From: Acidovorax sp. 107
GTDB lineage: Bacteria; Pseudomonadota; Gammaproteobacteria; Burkholderiales; Burkholderiaceae_C
Assembly: GCF_003058055.1 (NCBI RefSeq)
Contig: NZ_QBTZ01000001.1
Span: 2,560,001 to 2,624,000 of the forward strand
DNA: 64,000 bases
Direction of reading: 5' to 3'
Shown here: piece by piece, positions 33,985 to 42,791 of the stretch
Layout: every line of letters begins with the position of its first letter
How positions within the stretch are numbered: the first letter of the stretch is position 1
Translations under genes and position numbers: made by a program
The notes under the pieces: generated by a model
Told to the model about the DNA's origin: nothing
Databases searched by the model: none
What the model saw: the letters and a program-made list of their open reading frames with translations, nothing else

Positions 33985-36062
33985 ACACCTCCGTAAAGTC
34001 TTTGCAGCAATGGGCGGGCACCAACGCCAGCGCCCTGCAGGGCCTGTCGGCACCGCTGCTGGTGGTGGCGATTCTGGCGTTGATGGTGCTGCCCATCCCG
34101 CCCTGGCTGCTGGATGCCTTCTTCACGCTCAATATTGCCGTCGCGCTGATGGTGATGATGGTGGCGGCGTACATGCTGCGTCCGCTGGACTTCGCGGCCT
34201 TCCCTTCGGTGCTGCTGCTGACCACGCTGATGCGCCTGTCGCTGAACGTGGCCTCTACGCGTGTGGTGCTGCTCGAAGGCCACCAGGGCCCGGGTGCAGC
34301 GGGTGCAGTGATCGAGGCTTTCGGCCACTTCCTGATCGGCGGCAACTTCGCCGTTGGTCTGATCGTGTTTGCGATCCTCGTGGTGATCAACTTCGTGGTG
34401 ATCACCAAGGGCGCGGAGCGCATTGCCGAAGTGTCGGCCCGCTTCACCCTGGACGCCATGCCCGGCAAGCAGATGGCGGTGGACGCCGACCTGAACGCCG
34501 GCCTGATCGACGAAAAAGAAGCCAAGCGTCGTCGCGCAGAAGTGGCAGAAGAAGCCAACTTCTTCGGCTCCATGGACGGCGCCTCCAAGTTCGTGCGCGG
34601 CGACGCCGTCGCGGGCATCCTGATCCTGCTCATCAACATCATTGGCGGCTTTGCCATTGGTGTGTTGCAGCACGACCTGTCGGCCAAGCAAGCCGCAGAC
34701 AGCTACATCCTGCTGGCCATTGGCGATGCGCTGGTGGCGCAGATTCCGGGCCTGCTGATCTCGGTGGCGGCTGCCATGGTGATCTCGCGCGTGGGCAAGG
34801 ACCATGACATGGGCCGCCAGATCGTGCAGCAGCTGTTCATGTCGCCCCGCGTGCTGGGTGTCACGGCCGGCATCCTGATCCTGCTGGGCCTGATCCCCGG
34901 CATGCCGCATGTCGTGTTCCTGACCATGGGCGGCCTGCTGGGCTACGGCGCCTGGGTGCTGTACGAACGGCAGAAGGTGCCGCCCGTGGTCGAAGCTCCA
35001 CCCCCACCCGTCACCGATGGCGAGGCCACGTGGGACGACCTGCAGCCCGTGGACCTGCTGGGCCTGGAGCTGGGCTACCGCCTCATCAGCCTGGTGGACA
35101 AGAGCCGCCAGGGCGATCTGCTCACCCGCATCAAGGGCGTGCGCCGCAAGTTTGCGCAAGAAGTGGGCTTCCTTCCCCCTGCCGTGCACGTGCGCGACAA
35201 CCTCGAACTCAAGCCCAGCGGTTACCGCATCACGCTGCGTGGCGTGGTGGTGGGCGAAGGCGAGGCCTTCCCGGGCATGTTCCTGGCCATCAACCCCGGC
35301 GGCATCACCACACCACTGATCGGCACGGCCACCACCGACCCCGCCTTTGGTCTGCCAGCACACTGGATCGACGACCGGCAAAAGGAAGCCGCACAAATGG
35401 CGGGTTTTACCGTCGTTGATTCCGAAACCGTGATGGCCACCCATTTGTCACACTTGATGCAAGTGCAAGCCGCCAAGCTCCTCAGCCGCACCGAAACGCA
35501 GCAGCTGGTGGAACACGTGGCCAAGCTGGCCCCCAAGCTCATCGAAGAAGTGGTTCCAAAAATGGTCTCCATCGCAACGTTCCAGAAAGTCCTCCAGCTG
35601 CTGCTGGAAGAGTCTGTGCACATCCGCGATATCCGCACCATCATCGAAACGCTGGCCGAGCATGCCGGTGGCGTCTCGGACCCCGTCGAGCTTGCCCGCC
35701 GCGTGCGCATCGCGCTCTCGCCCGCCATCGTGCAACAGATCTACGGCCCCACCCGCGAGCTCAACGTCATTGCCATCGAGCCCGGCCTGGAGCGCCTGCT
35801 GGTGCAAGCCCTGGGCAACACCGCCGGGCCCGCGCTGGACCCGGGCGTGGCCGACATCCTCACACAGAAGGCCGCCGAAGTGGCCCTCAAGCAGGAAGAG
35901 ATGGGCCTGCCCGCCTGCCTGCTGGTTCCCGACCAGATCCGCAATGCCATCTCCCGCCTGGTGCGCCGCGTAGCGCCCCGCCTGCAGGTGCTGGCACACA
36001 GTGAAATTCCAGAGACCCACACCATCCGTATTGGGCCGATCCTTAAAGGTGCATCAGCATGA
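33981..36062 (+). CDS. flhA: Flagellar export gate protein FlhA
   Basis: Largest export-gate subunit; its cytoplasmic ring docks chaperone-substrate complexes. Eight hydrophobic segments fill about the first 330 residues, including the FHIPEP signature region (LNVASTRVVLLEGHQGPGAAG). The long soluble domain follows (DLLGLELGYRLISLVDKSRQ, HVRDNLELKPSGYRI, TIIETLAEHAG). It is 693 residues, equal to E. coli FlhA. The start overlaps the flhB stop, and the stop overlaps the flhF start in the same ATGA fashion, so flhB-flhA-flhF form one translation unit. Confidence 0.97.
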   Translation: MNTSVKSLQQWAGTNASALQGLSAPLLVVAILALMVLPIPPWLLDAFFTLNIAVALMVMMVAAYMLRPLDFAAFPSVLLLTTLMRLSLNVASTRVVLLEGHQGPGAAGAVIEAFGHFLIGGNFAVGLIVFAILVVINFVVITKGAERIAEVSARFTLDAMPGKQMAVDADLNAGLIDEKEAKRRRAEVAEEANFFGSMDGASKFVRGDAVAGILILLINIIGGFAIGVLQHDLSAKQAADSYILLAIGDALVAQIPGLLISVAAAMVISRVGKDHDMGRQIVQQLFMSPRVLGVTAGILILLGLIPGMPHVVFLTMGGLLGYGAWVLYERQKVPPVVEAPPPPVTDGEATWDDLQPVDLLGLELGYRLISLVDKSRQGDLLTRIKGVRRKFAQEVGFLPPAVHVRDNLELKPSGYRITLRGVVVGEGEAFPGMFLAINPGGITTPLIGTATTDPAFGLPAHWIDDRQKEAAQMAGFTVVDSETVMATHLSHLMQVQAAKLLSRTETQQLVEHVAKLAPKLIEEVVPKMVSIATFQKVLQLLLEESVHIRDIRTIIETLAEHAGGVSDPVELARRVRIALSPAIVQQIYGPTRELNVIAIEPGLERLLVQALGNTAGPALDPGVADILTQKAAEVALKQEEMGLPACLLVPDQIRNAISRLVRRVAPRLQVLAHSEIPETHTIRIGPILKGASA

Positions 36063-37555
36063 ACATCAAACGCTTTACCGCCCCCACCTCCCGGGAGGCT
36101 CTGGCCAAGGCGCGCATGGCCTTTGGCGACGGCACGCTGATCCTGTCCAACCGCCCCACGGCCAACGGCGTCGAAGTGGTGGCCACGGCCGAGGACACAC
36201 TGTCTGCCCTGGACGGTGGTGCGCCCATGGCCTCTTCCAACGCGCCCCTGCTGGCGCCCAGCACCGGGCGCAGCGCCCTACAACGCGCCAGCCAGCCGGC
36301 AGCGGCGTCGGGCCTGGGCCGCAACCCGGTCGAGGAAGACACCGAACAGCTGGCCATGAGCACGCTGTCGTTCCAGGACTATGTGCGCGAACGCATGCTG
36401 CGCCGCCGCCACGAGGCACTGAACGGCCCGTCGGAGCCCCAGACACTGTCTGAACGCAGCCGCGACCAGGAGCCCGAACGCGAGCGCATGCCCGCGCCTT
36501 CCGTGGCACGCCACAACCCGCTGCGCACCATCCCGATGGACATCCCGCCCGAGCCGCCGCGCCGTCGGCAAGAGGCCCCCAGCGCCCACCTGATCCAGTC
36601 GAACAACCAGCAGAGCGTGATGAACGAACTGCATGCGATGAAGGAACTGATCGAGGACCGATTCAACACGCTGGCCTGGCTGGGTCAAGCGCGCCAGAAC
36701 CCGATCCAGTCCAACCTGATGCTCAAGATGATCCGTGCCGGGTACTCCCCGTCGCTGGCCCGTGCCGTGCTCGAACGCATGCCGGAAGACTTGTCGGCCG
36801 GCGAATCGGTGCGCTGGCTGATGGAGGTGCTGGAGCGCAACCTCAAGACCGACCAGACCGATCCACCCCTCTACGAACAGGGTGGCATCTTCGCCATGGT
36901 CGGCTCCACCGGTGTGGGCAAGACCACCACCACCGCCAAGCTGGCAGCGATGTGCGCACGCATCCACGGCCCTGGTAGCGTGGGCCTGATCACACTCGAC
37001 ACCTACCGCGTGGGCGCCCACGACCAGTTGCGCACCTATGGCCGCATGCTGGGCATCGTGGCCCACCTGGCGCACGACCGCGCAGCCTTGCAAGACCTGC
37101 TGGGCCTGCTCAGCGGCAAGAAGATGGTACTGATCGACACCACCGGTGTGGCACCCCGCGACCCGCGCAAGCGCGACATGCTGGACGTGCTGGACCTGCC
37201 CAACGTGAACCGTCTGCTGGTGCTCAATGCGGGCTGCCATGGCGACACGCTGGACGACGTGCTAACCGCCTTCAAGACCGACGGATCGCAGCAAGCCATC
37301 CTGTCCAAGGTGGACGAAGCCGTGAAGCTGGGCCCCGCCATCGATGCACTGATCCGCCACCAGATGGTGCTGCGCGGCGTGACCAACGGCCAGCGCGTAC
37401 CCGAGGACTGGGAACGTGCTAACGCGCACCAGCTCATCAGCGCGTCCATGCGTGCGCCGGCCAAGTCGGCGTTCGATCCCAAGGCCACGGACCTGAACTT
37501 CTTTTTCTCGCACTCTCCCGACACGGTGACGGAGGGGGGGCTGGTCGATGCTTGA
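36059..37555 (+). CDS. flhF: Flagellar placement GTPase FlhF
   Basis: SRP-type GTPase that recruits early flagellar proteins to the cell pole. Residues 1-about 270 hold the variable basic/Pro-rich B and N parts (TSREALAKARMAFGDGTLIL at the start). The G domain begins near residue 280 with the P-loop MVGSTGVGKTTTTAKLA, followed by LDTYRVGAHDQLRTYG and IDTTGVAPRD. At 498 residues it is of normal size. Its presence suggests polar flagella. Its stop overlaps the FlhG-like gene by eight bases. Its normal regulator, FlhG, appears altered here. Confidence 0.95.
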   Translation: MNIKRFTAPTSREALAKARMAFGDGTLILSNRPTANGVEVVATAEDTLSALDGGAPMASSNAPLLAPSTGRSALQRASQPAAASGLGRNPVEEDTEQLAMSTLSFQDYVRERMLRRRHEALNGPSEPQTLSERSRDQEPERERMPAPSVARHNPLRTIPMDIPPEPPRRRQEAPSAHLIQSNNQQSVMNELHAMKELIEDRFNTLAWLGQARQNPIQSNLMLKMIRAGYSPSLARAVLERMPEDLSAGESVRWLMEVLERNLKTDQTDPPLYEQGGIFAMVGSTGVGKTTTTAKLAAMCARIHGPGSVGLITLDTYRVGAHDQLRTYGRMLGIVAHLAHDRAALQDLLGLLSGKKMVLIDTTGVAPRDPRKRDMLDVLDLPNVNRLLVLNAGCHGDTLDDVLTAFKTDGSQQAILSKVDEAVKLGPAIDALIRHQMVLRGVTNGQRVPEDWERANAHQLISASMRAPAKSAFDPKATDLNFFFSHSPDTVTEGGLVDA

Positions 37556-38345
37556 TCTGGGTTTTCACCAGGCCGCCAGCCTGCACAGCCTCACTCCGCA
37601 GGCGGAGCTTCGGTTGCTGGCGGTCGCCAGCCAGGGCAACACGGCGAATGGACTGGAAACGCTGTGGCAGATCTGTGCGAGCCTGCAGCGGCTGGGCTAT
37701 CCGGTGGTGGTGCTTGACGGAACGGCGCAGGAATCCGACGACAGCCCCGGGCTGCTGCACCTGCTGCAACATGCCACATGGAATGACGGTGCCAGCCTCA
37801 ACCTGGGCGCCACGGCCTCTTCGCTCGCCGTGATTCCGGCGGCCAAGGGGCTGCAGCATCTGAGCCGCAAGGCAAGCGGCGACACACGCTCGCCCATGGA
37901 GAGCCTGCTGCCCTACTTCAGAACCTATGGCCTGATGGTGATTCACGCCCCCGCCTCCACCCTGGGGCCTTTGCTCACCCACACGGCCACGGTGCCACTG
38001 GTGGTCATGGGCAGTGGGGCAGCGGGCGTGATGACCAGCTACAAGAGCCTCAAGCAGATTGCCCTGCACACCGGGTTGCCGTGCATGGTGGCGGCTTTGT
38101 TGCACAGCAACACGGCCGCCGAACGCCGCAAGGCCCAGTCCCAGTTGATGACGCTGCAGGCCTGTGCCGAGCGCCATCTGGGCGGCCCCATACGGACCAC
38201 CACCATTGCCACGCAGAACCCCCAGGAGCTGCAGCGCCTAGCCTTGCAACTGCTGGAAAATGCGGGCACTATGAACGGAGCGCTGGCTGCCCTGCCCACC
38301 AGCAACCTGGCAGGCATGCCTGCGCATTTTGTGCGGAGCCATTGA
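37548..38345 (+). CDS. FlhG/FleN-like protein lacking the P-loop
   Basis: Occupies the place of flhG (a MinD-type ATPase that limits flagellar number) directly after flhF and before fliA. The 265 residues follow the MinD plan at the start (LRLLAVASQGNTANGLETL, then LQRLGYPVVVLDG). Where the KGGVGK-S/T deviant Walker A should be, around residues 28-36, there is SQGNTANGL, with neither lysine. The Asp of the LLDxD strand (Asp57) remains. Later MinD features are vague (YGLMVIHAPAST, VPLVVMGSGAAGVMTSYKSLKQI). ATP hydrolysis is therefore unlikely. It may act as a non-catalytic regulator of FlhF or may be degenerating. No frameshift or stop is seen. Confidence 0.72.
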   Translation: MLDLGFHQAASLHSLTPQAELRLLAVASQGNTANGLETLWQICASLQRLGYPVVVLDGTAQESDDSPGLLHLLQHATWNDGASLNLGATASSLAVIPAAKGLQHLSRKASGDTRSPMESLLPYFRTYGLMVIHAPASTLGPLLTHTATVPLVVMGSGAAGVMTSYKSLKQIALHTGLPCMVAALLHSNTAAERRKAQSQLMTLQACAERHLGGPIRTTTIATQNPQELQRLALQLLENAGTMNGALAALPTSNLAGMPAHFVRSH

Positions 38346-38462
38346 CCAGCGCCTGTGATGCATCTCTACGTACCCACGTTGACCCGAAGCACTCCGATGG
38401 CCCCTCCTGCGGCTTGAGAACAAGATTGCCTACCCGCCCTACCAGTGCATAACACCCTCTCT

Positions 38463-39179
38463 ATGTACACCGCCAAAGGCCAGCTTGATCGCGATGCCAT
38501 GATCCGCCAGCATGTACCGCTGGTGCGGAGGATTGCGCACCACATGATCGCCAAGCTGCCTCCCAACGTCGAGCTGGACGACTTGATCCAGGTCGGCATG
38601 ATGGGCCTGGCCGAAGCACTGTCCCGCTACGAAGTCGCCCAGGGCGTGCAGTTTGAAACCTTTGCCACCCAGCGCATCCGGGGCGCCATGCTCGACGAGC
38701 TGCGCGAGGGTGACTGGATGAGCCGCAGCTCGCGCAAGAGCCAGAAAGACATTGAACATGCCGTACACCGGCTGGAGCAAAAGCTGGGCCGCAGCCCGCT
38801 GGAGTCAGAGATAGCGGGCGAAATGGGCATGGGCCTGGCGGACTACCAGAATCTGCTGGGCAAGGTGCGGGGTACCCAGCTGGTGTACCTGGAAGACATG
38901 ACGCATGGCAACGACGACGAGGACGGTTTTCTGGACCGCCACGTTGCCGACAGCGCGGCCGACCCGGTGGAGTTGCTGCGCGACCAGCGGCTCAAGATAT
39001 CGCTGGTGAACGCCATCAAAACCTTGCCAGAGCGCGAGCAGCACATCATGGGCATGTACTACGAACATGACATGAACCTCAAGGAGATCGCCGCCGTGCT
39101 CGGCGTCACCGAGTCGCGCGTGTGCCAGCTACACAGCCAGTCCATCGCCCGGCTGCGGGCCAAGATGCGCGCGCACTGA
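38463..39179 (+). CDS. fliA: RNA polymerase sigma factor FliA (sigma-28)
   Basis: Directs late flagellar and chemotaxis genes. Region 2 (VPLVRRIAHHMIAKLPPNVE, ELDDLIQVGMMGLAEALSRY), region 2.4 (QRIRGAMLDELREGDW), region 3 (RSSRKSQKDIEHAVHRLEQK) and the region 4 helix-turn-helix (NLKEIAAVLGVTESRVCQLH) are all clear. The ATG at 38463 gives 238 residues and aligns with the E. coli start (YTAxG). A GTG six codons upstream is possible. Neither has a strong ribosome site. It is preceded by the FlhG-like gene with a 117-base gap. Its anti-sigma factor FlgM is encoded 0.5 kb away on the opposite strand. Confidence 0.96.
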   Translation: MYTAKGQLDRDAMIRQHVPLVRRIAHHMIAKLPPNVELDDLIQVGMMGLAEALSRYEVAQGVQFETFATQRIRGAMLDELREGDWMSRSSRKSQKDIEHAVHRLEQKLGRSPLESEIAGEMGMGLADYQNLLGKVRGTQLVYLEDMTHGNDDEDGFLDRHVADSAADPVELLRDQRLKISLVNAIKTLPEREQHIMGMYYEHDMNLKEIAAVLGVTESRVCQLHSQSIARLRAKMRAH

Positions 39180-39250
39180 GCGCGTACGCCAACCACGCCG
39201 GGCGCCGCGAGGGCCGTGGCGTGTGCCAACCAGGCTCCTAGGGTGTCGCA

Positions 39251-39267
39251 TGTGGCCCCCGGCCACA
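39251..39267. terminator. Hairpin between convergent fliA and flgN
   Basis: Perfect 7-bp stem (TGTGGCC / GGCCACA) with a 3-base loop, placed between the fliA and flgN stop codons. There is no T-run on either strand, so a bidirectional, weak terminator is the most that can be claimed. Confidence 0.45.
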
Positions 39268-39293
39268 AAACCCTTTTGAGAAATGAGGCGCGC

Positions 39294-39668
39294 TCAGCCC
39301 GCTGAGCGGTAGATGCGCGCGACGCCCGGCGCAGCACCACGCGTGCCCAGGCCATCACCGTAGGTAGACGCTGCATTGGACGGAGGCAGCAGGCCGGCGG
39401 CCTGGCGGTCGGTGCTGGCGGCAAGCCGGGCCAGGCTTTCACGATGCAGGGCCAGCATGGTGCGGATAGCATCCGCGCGCTTTTGCAGCGACGCCGGCAG
39501 AGGCATGCCACGCGCGGCCGCTTGCTCCAGAGCGCGCGAAAAATCGGCCGCTGCATCACGCAAGGCCGTACTGTGTTTTTCCAGGGAGGTAGGGTCTGCC
39601 GCCAGGAGTGCGGTCGAGACTTGTTCGATCAGCTGCTCAACAGCCGAGAGGGATTCTTCCAGAGACAT
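39294..39668 (-). CDS. flgN: FlgN-like flagellar export chaperone
   Basis: Probable chaperone for the hook-filament junction proteins FlgK and FlgL. It is 124 residues, helical and rich in Ala and Leu, with an amphipathic first half (ESLSAVEQLIEQVSTALLAA) and a C-terminal half that loses structure. Family conservation is low. The call rests mainly on position after flgM, the small size and the coiled-coil pattern. It lies 42 bases downstream of flgM. Confidence 0.75.
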   Translation of the reverse strand: MSLEESLSAVEQLIEQVSTALLAADPTSLEKHSTALRDAAADFSRALEQAAARGMPLPASLQKRADAIRTMLALHRESLARLAASTDRQAAGLLPPSNAASTYGDGLGTRGAAPGVARIYRSAG

Positions 39669-39710
39669 GGCGCATTGTGCGATGGATTGCGCCGGGGAGC
39701 AAAACGCCGA

Positions 39711-40031
39711 TCAGCCCCGCGAGCGGGACAGGATCTCCTGGGCGTTGGACAACAGCTTGTCGGCGATGGCTTCGGCATCCACCGAAAATTCGCCCTTTTC
39801 GATGGCAGCGCGCACGGCCTTGACCTTGCCCGCATCAAAATCAGCCGTGCTGCGGGTGGAAGGGCTGAGCGCCCGGGCAGCGGTAGAAACAGTGACAGGC
39901 ACACCGGCGGATGACGCAACGAGCGCGTCTTTGGCGGCGCCTTCAGCAGCGCTTGCTGGGGCCTTGGCTTGCTTGGCAAGCCCCGTCGGCGGCAACCCGC
40001 CCGGCAGTTCCGGTGTTTGACCTATCTTCAT
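39711..40031 (-). CDS. flgM: Anti-sigma-28 factor FlgM
   Basis: Binds FliA and holds it inactive until the hook is complete, when FlgM is exported. The ATG giving MKIGQTPELPGG (106 residues) has GGAGAG at good spacing. The N-terminal half is disordered, Ala- and Pro-rich. The C-terminal FliA-binding part reads DAGKVKAVRAAIEKGEFSVD, AEAIADKLLSNAQEIL, a typical FlgM ending. A sigma-28-like promoter sits directly upstream, which would form a feedback loop. It lies downstream of flgA. Confidence 0.94.
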   Translation of the reverse strand: MKIGQTPELPGGLPPTGLAKQAKAPASAAEGAAKDALVASSAGVPVTVSTAARALSPSTRSTADFDAGKVKAVRAAIEKGEFSVDAEAIADKLLSNAQEILSRSRG

Positions 40032-40076
40032 CGCTCTCTCCACCACCCCGTTGGATGTGGGGCATCAGTAGCAATG

Positions 40077-40103
40077 TTTTCGACCCATTTGGCCCGGACT
40101 TTA
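40077..40103 (-). promoter_or_regulatory. Sigma-28 (FliA) promoter of flgM
   Basis: On the minus strand TAAAGTCC (40096-40103), an 11-base spacer and GTCGAAAA (40077-40084). Each hexamer-plus matches six of eight consensus positions and the spacing is exact. It lies in the 94-base gap between flgA and flgM. The predicted leader is about 40 bases. Confidence 0.78.
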
Positions 40104-40125
40104 GCCATTTATTGCCAGGGCGTCA

Positions 40126-40938
40126 TCACAGAGTGACGTCCACTGTCCCAGAATCATTCACAGTTCCACTTACTATGCGCCCATTCTCCATGCGAACGCG
40201 CACAGTCTGCCCGGAAGAGCCTGCGGTCAGTGCCTGACCCGCTGAACTGACCGCATAACCCGGCCCCTGAGCCACCACCTTCACCTGTGCGCCGGCCTTG
40301 AACAGCAGAGGGGCTCGCACCATGGCCTGGCGCACCGCCTGCCCTGCCACCAGCTGGCGGGCAGCGGTCTGGCCCACCCACAGGTCGGGATTGGCCATGA
40401 CAGGAGAGGCATCGGCCGCCCAGTCTACCTCGGCCTCGGTGGCGTCATTGGCCGTCAGCACGGCACCCGGTGCCACATTGTTGGTCAGTACCCAGGCCGG
40501 GCCAAACGCCTTGATGGTCACTGGCAAAAACACATTCCATGCGGTGGCGCCCTCCACGCAGCGCAGCCCCAGGCGTGTGCGGCCCCACAGGCGGGCACCC
40601 ACGGGGAGATAAGGTTCAACGCGCGCGCAGGGCGCCAGCCGCAGGCGCGAATCCAGTGAGCCAACACTTACTTCCATACGCAAAGGCAGTGCAGAGGACG
40701 GGTTGCGGGACATCGCATCGTCCAGCCAGCGCTGGGTGAGTGGGCCCAGATCTGCCGCGGGGTCTGCCGCCGACTGGGCGTGTACAGCACCACCAGTGCC
40801 CAGCGCGGCCCCAGCCACGGCGCCCACCAGGCACAACCGACGCAACATGGCGCGGGCATGCACAGCCAGCAACGACCGGGTGGTGCTGCGCAGCGCGGCG
40901 CCATGGTTGGCAGGAGAGAAAAAGGAGCGGATGGTCAT
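40126..40938 (-). CDS. flgA: P-ring assembly chaperone FlgA
   Basis: Periplasmic chaperone that helps FlgI form the P ring. The ATG giving MTIRSFFSPANHG (270 residues) follows a strong AGGAGG. A long N-region precedes the hydrophobic stretch of the signal peptide (LCLVGAVAGAALGTGGAVHAQ), so an internal ATG (MLRRLCLVG) is a plausible alternative that gives a more usual signal peptide. The mature part contains the SAF domain: KPAGVLTAND-like AVLTANDATEAEVDW, then RQLVAGQAVRQAMVRAP and VKVVAQGPGYAVSSAGQALT. It is divergent from flgB across about 230 bases. Confidence 0.93.
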   Translation of the reverse strand: MTIRSFFSPANHGAALRSTTRSLLAVHARAMLRRLCLVGAVAGAALGTGGAVHAQSAADPAADLGPLTQRWLDDAMSRNPSSALPLRMEVSVGSLDSRLRLAPCARVEPYLPVGARLWGRTRLGLRCVEGATAWNVFLPVTIKAFGPAWVLTNNVAPGAVLTANDATEAEVDWAADASPVMANPDLWVGQTAARQLVAGQAVRQAMVRAPLLFKAGAQVKVVAQGPGYAVSSAGQALTAGSSGQTVRVRMENGRIVSGTVNDSGTVDVTL

Positions 40939-41169
40939 GGGAGCCTCCTGGGCATCGGCTGGCCAGGCTGCCCGCGCACGGTGCGCTACGGAAGGCAGGG
41001 GCCATTTCACCCCTGGAACTATAGGCAGATGGCCCATGCGCAAAACCCGGAACTGCGCATCCATTTGCCAGTTCTTCGCGCTTTAGAAAAAAGGCGCGGT
41101 TTCCATAATCGAGCAACGCCAAAAAGCCCCCGGGGCTGGCGACTTTGCAACCGACGGTGTGAGGCACAC

Positions 41170-41640
41170 ATGCTTGACAAGATGACCAACCAGCTGAATT
41201 TTCACGGCAACGCCCTGGTGTTGCGCGGGGAACGCCAGCGCGCCATCGCCAGCAACATTGCCAATGCCGACACGCCCGGCTACGTGGCCCGCGACTTCAA
41301 GTTTGGCGACGCGCTGCGCGAGGCCACGGGCATGACCTCTTCCGCCACGGGCACCGCTGGAGCGGCGGTCACGCGGCTGGCCACCGGCGGCTCGTACGGA
41401 ACCGCAGGCACCACCGATCCGCACCATATCCCGCTGCCCACCGTGAATTCCAGCACCAGCATCGACCGGCAGGGCGCGCTGGGCTATGCCGTGCAGACGC
41501 AACCCAGCCTGGACAACAACTCGGTGGACCTGGACCGCGAGCGCGCCAACTTCGTGGACAACGCTGTGCGCTACGAAGCCACGCTGCGGTTCATCAACGG
41601 CAACGCCAAAACCATGCTCAGCGCCATCCAGGGCCAGTAA
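41170..41640 (+). CDS. flgB: Proximal rod protein FlgB
   Basis: First gene of the plus-strand flg block. The ATG at 41170 gives MLDKMTNQLNFHGNAL and 156 residues. The conserved rod motif near the N-terminus is SNIANADTPGYVARD, and the C-terminal helix is NNSVDLDRERANFVDNAVRYE. The middle has a Thr/Gly/Ala-rich insertion (residues about 55-80), making it slightly longer than E. coli FlgB (138). The upstream region presumably holds the class II promoter. I see no sigma-54 or sigma-28 motif there. Confidence 0.96.
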   Translation: MLDKMTNQLNFHGNALVLRGERQRAIASNIANADTPGYVARDFKFGDALREATGMTSSATGTAGAAVTRLATGGSYGTAGTTDPHHIPLPTVNSSTSIDRQGALGYAVQTQPSLDNNSVDLDRERANFVDNAVRYEATLRFINGNAKTMLSAIQGQ

Positions 41641-41676
41641 GCAGCCAGACCTGCAGCGCAGAAAGCGAGCCACCCC

Positions 41677-42081
41677 ATGTCCATGTTTTCGATCTTCAAC
41701 GTGTCGGGCAGCGCCATCAGTGCGCAGTCGCAGCGACTCAACGTGGTGGCCAGCAACCTGGCCAACGTGGATGCCGTGGCTGGCCCCGACGGACAGGCCT
41801 ACAAGGCACGCCAGGTGGTGTTCCAGACGGCACCCATGGGGGCCGACAGCTCTGCGGGCGTCAAGGTCAGCGGCGTCAGCGAAAGCAATGTGCCCGGCCG
41901 CCGCGTGCACGACCCCAGCCACCCGTCGGCAGACGCCGAGGGCTACGTGACCCACTCCAACGTCAATGCGGTGGAGGAGATGGTCAACATGATCTCCGCC
42001 TCGCGCTCGTACCAGAACAACGTCGAGGTCATGAACACGGCCAAGTCGCTGCTCCTCAAGACCCTGCAGATGGGCCAGTAA
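41677..42081 (+). CDS. flgC: Proximal rod protein FlgC
   Basis: Rod subunit of 134 residues, equal in size to E. coli FlgC. It has the N-terminal motif SNLANVDAVAGPDG and the conserved C-terminal helix MVNMISASRSYQNNVEVMNT, ending KTLQMGQ. The usual central glycine- and valine-rich strand (GVKVSGVSESNVPG) links the two. It lies 36 bases after flgB and 18 bases before flgD. Confidence 0.97.
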   Translation: MSMFSIFNVSGSAISAQSQRLNVVASNLANVDAVAGPDGQAYKARQVVFQTAPMGADSSAGVKVSGVSESNVPGRRVHDPSHPSADAEGYVTHSNVNAVEEMVNMISASRSYQNNVEVMNTAKSLLLKTLQMGQ

Positions 42082-42099
42082 TTCCCGGGAGACCCCACC

Positions 42100-42753
42100 A
42101 TGATTCTCAGTGCCACCAACGCCGTTACCACCACCACGGATGCGTCCACCAAAGCCAATGCCGCAAGCGACCCCTCGGCAGCCCAGGACCGCTTCTTGAA
42201 ACTGCTGGTGGCGCAGCTGAACAACCAGGACCCGATGAACCCCCTGGACAACGCCCAGATGACCTCGCAGATCGCGCAGATCAACACGGTGACCGGCATC
42301 CAGCAGCTGAACCAGACCATGCAGAGCATGGCCGCGCAGTTCAACTCGCTGCAGGTCATGCAGGGCACCGCCCTGGTCGGCCGCAACGTGCTGACCGAGG
42401 GCTCCAGCCTGGCGGTGGCGGACAAGGCGGGCAAGGGCGGCTTCGAGCTGGGCTCGGCCGCCACCAACGTGAAGATCGAGGTCACGACCGCAGGCGGGCA
42501 GGTGGTGGACACCATCGACCTGGGCGCCAAGGCAGCAGGCCGCCACACCTTCGACTGGGACGCCAGCAAGTACACCGGCGCCACCGATGCACTGCAGTTC
42601 CGCGTGACCGCCGTCAATGGCTCCACCAAGCTGGATTCCACCGCTCTGAGCCTGGCCAAGGTCACGGCCGCAGGCGCCGAGGACGGACAGCTGGTGCTGA
42701 GCCTGTCCAACGGAAAAACCATCAACTACAGCCAGATCAAGGCCTTGGTGTAA
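42100..42753 (+). CDS. flgD: Hook capping protein FlgD
   Basis: Temporary cap on which hook subunits polymerise. The N-terminal signature DRFLKLLVAQLNNQDPMNPL and the adjacent MTSQIAQINTVTGIQQL are the family hallmark. The C-terminal half holds the Ig-like FlgD domain (KIEVTTAGGQVVDTIDLG, AAGRHTFDWDASKY). It is 217 residues with a Ser/Thr/Ala N-terminal tail that is normally disordered. A GGGAGA ribosome site precedes the ATG. flgE starts 38 bases downstream. Confidence 0.96.
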   Translation: MILSATNAVTTTTDASTKANAASDPSAAQDRFLKLLVAQLNNQDPMNPLDNAQMTSQIAQINTVTGIQQLNQTMQSMAAQFNSLQVMQGTALVGRNVLTEGSSLAVADKAGKGGFELGSAATNVKIEVTTAGGQVVDTIDLGAKAAGRHTFDWDASKYTGATDALQFRVTAVNGSTKLDSTALSLAKVTAAGAEDGQLVLSLSNGKTINYSQIKALV

Positions 42754-42791
42754 CACCAGCCCGCTTCGTATCGCGTCAACAGGAGAACACC

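Noticed and set aside
41065..41169. Sigma-54-like word (TGGC ... TTGC) upstream of flgB
   Set aside because: The GG to GC distance is seven bases rather than the required ten.
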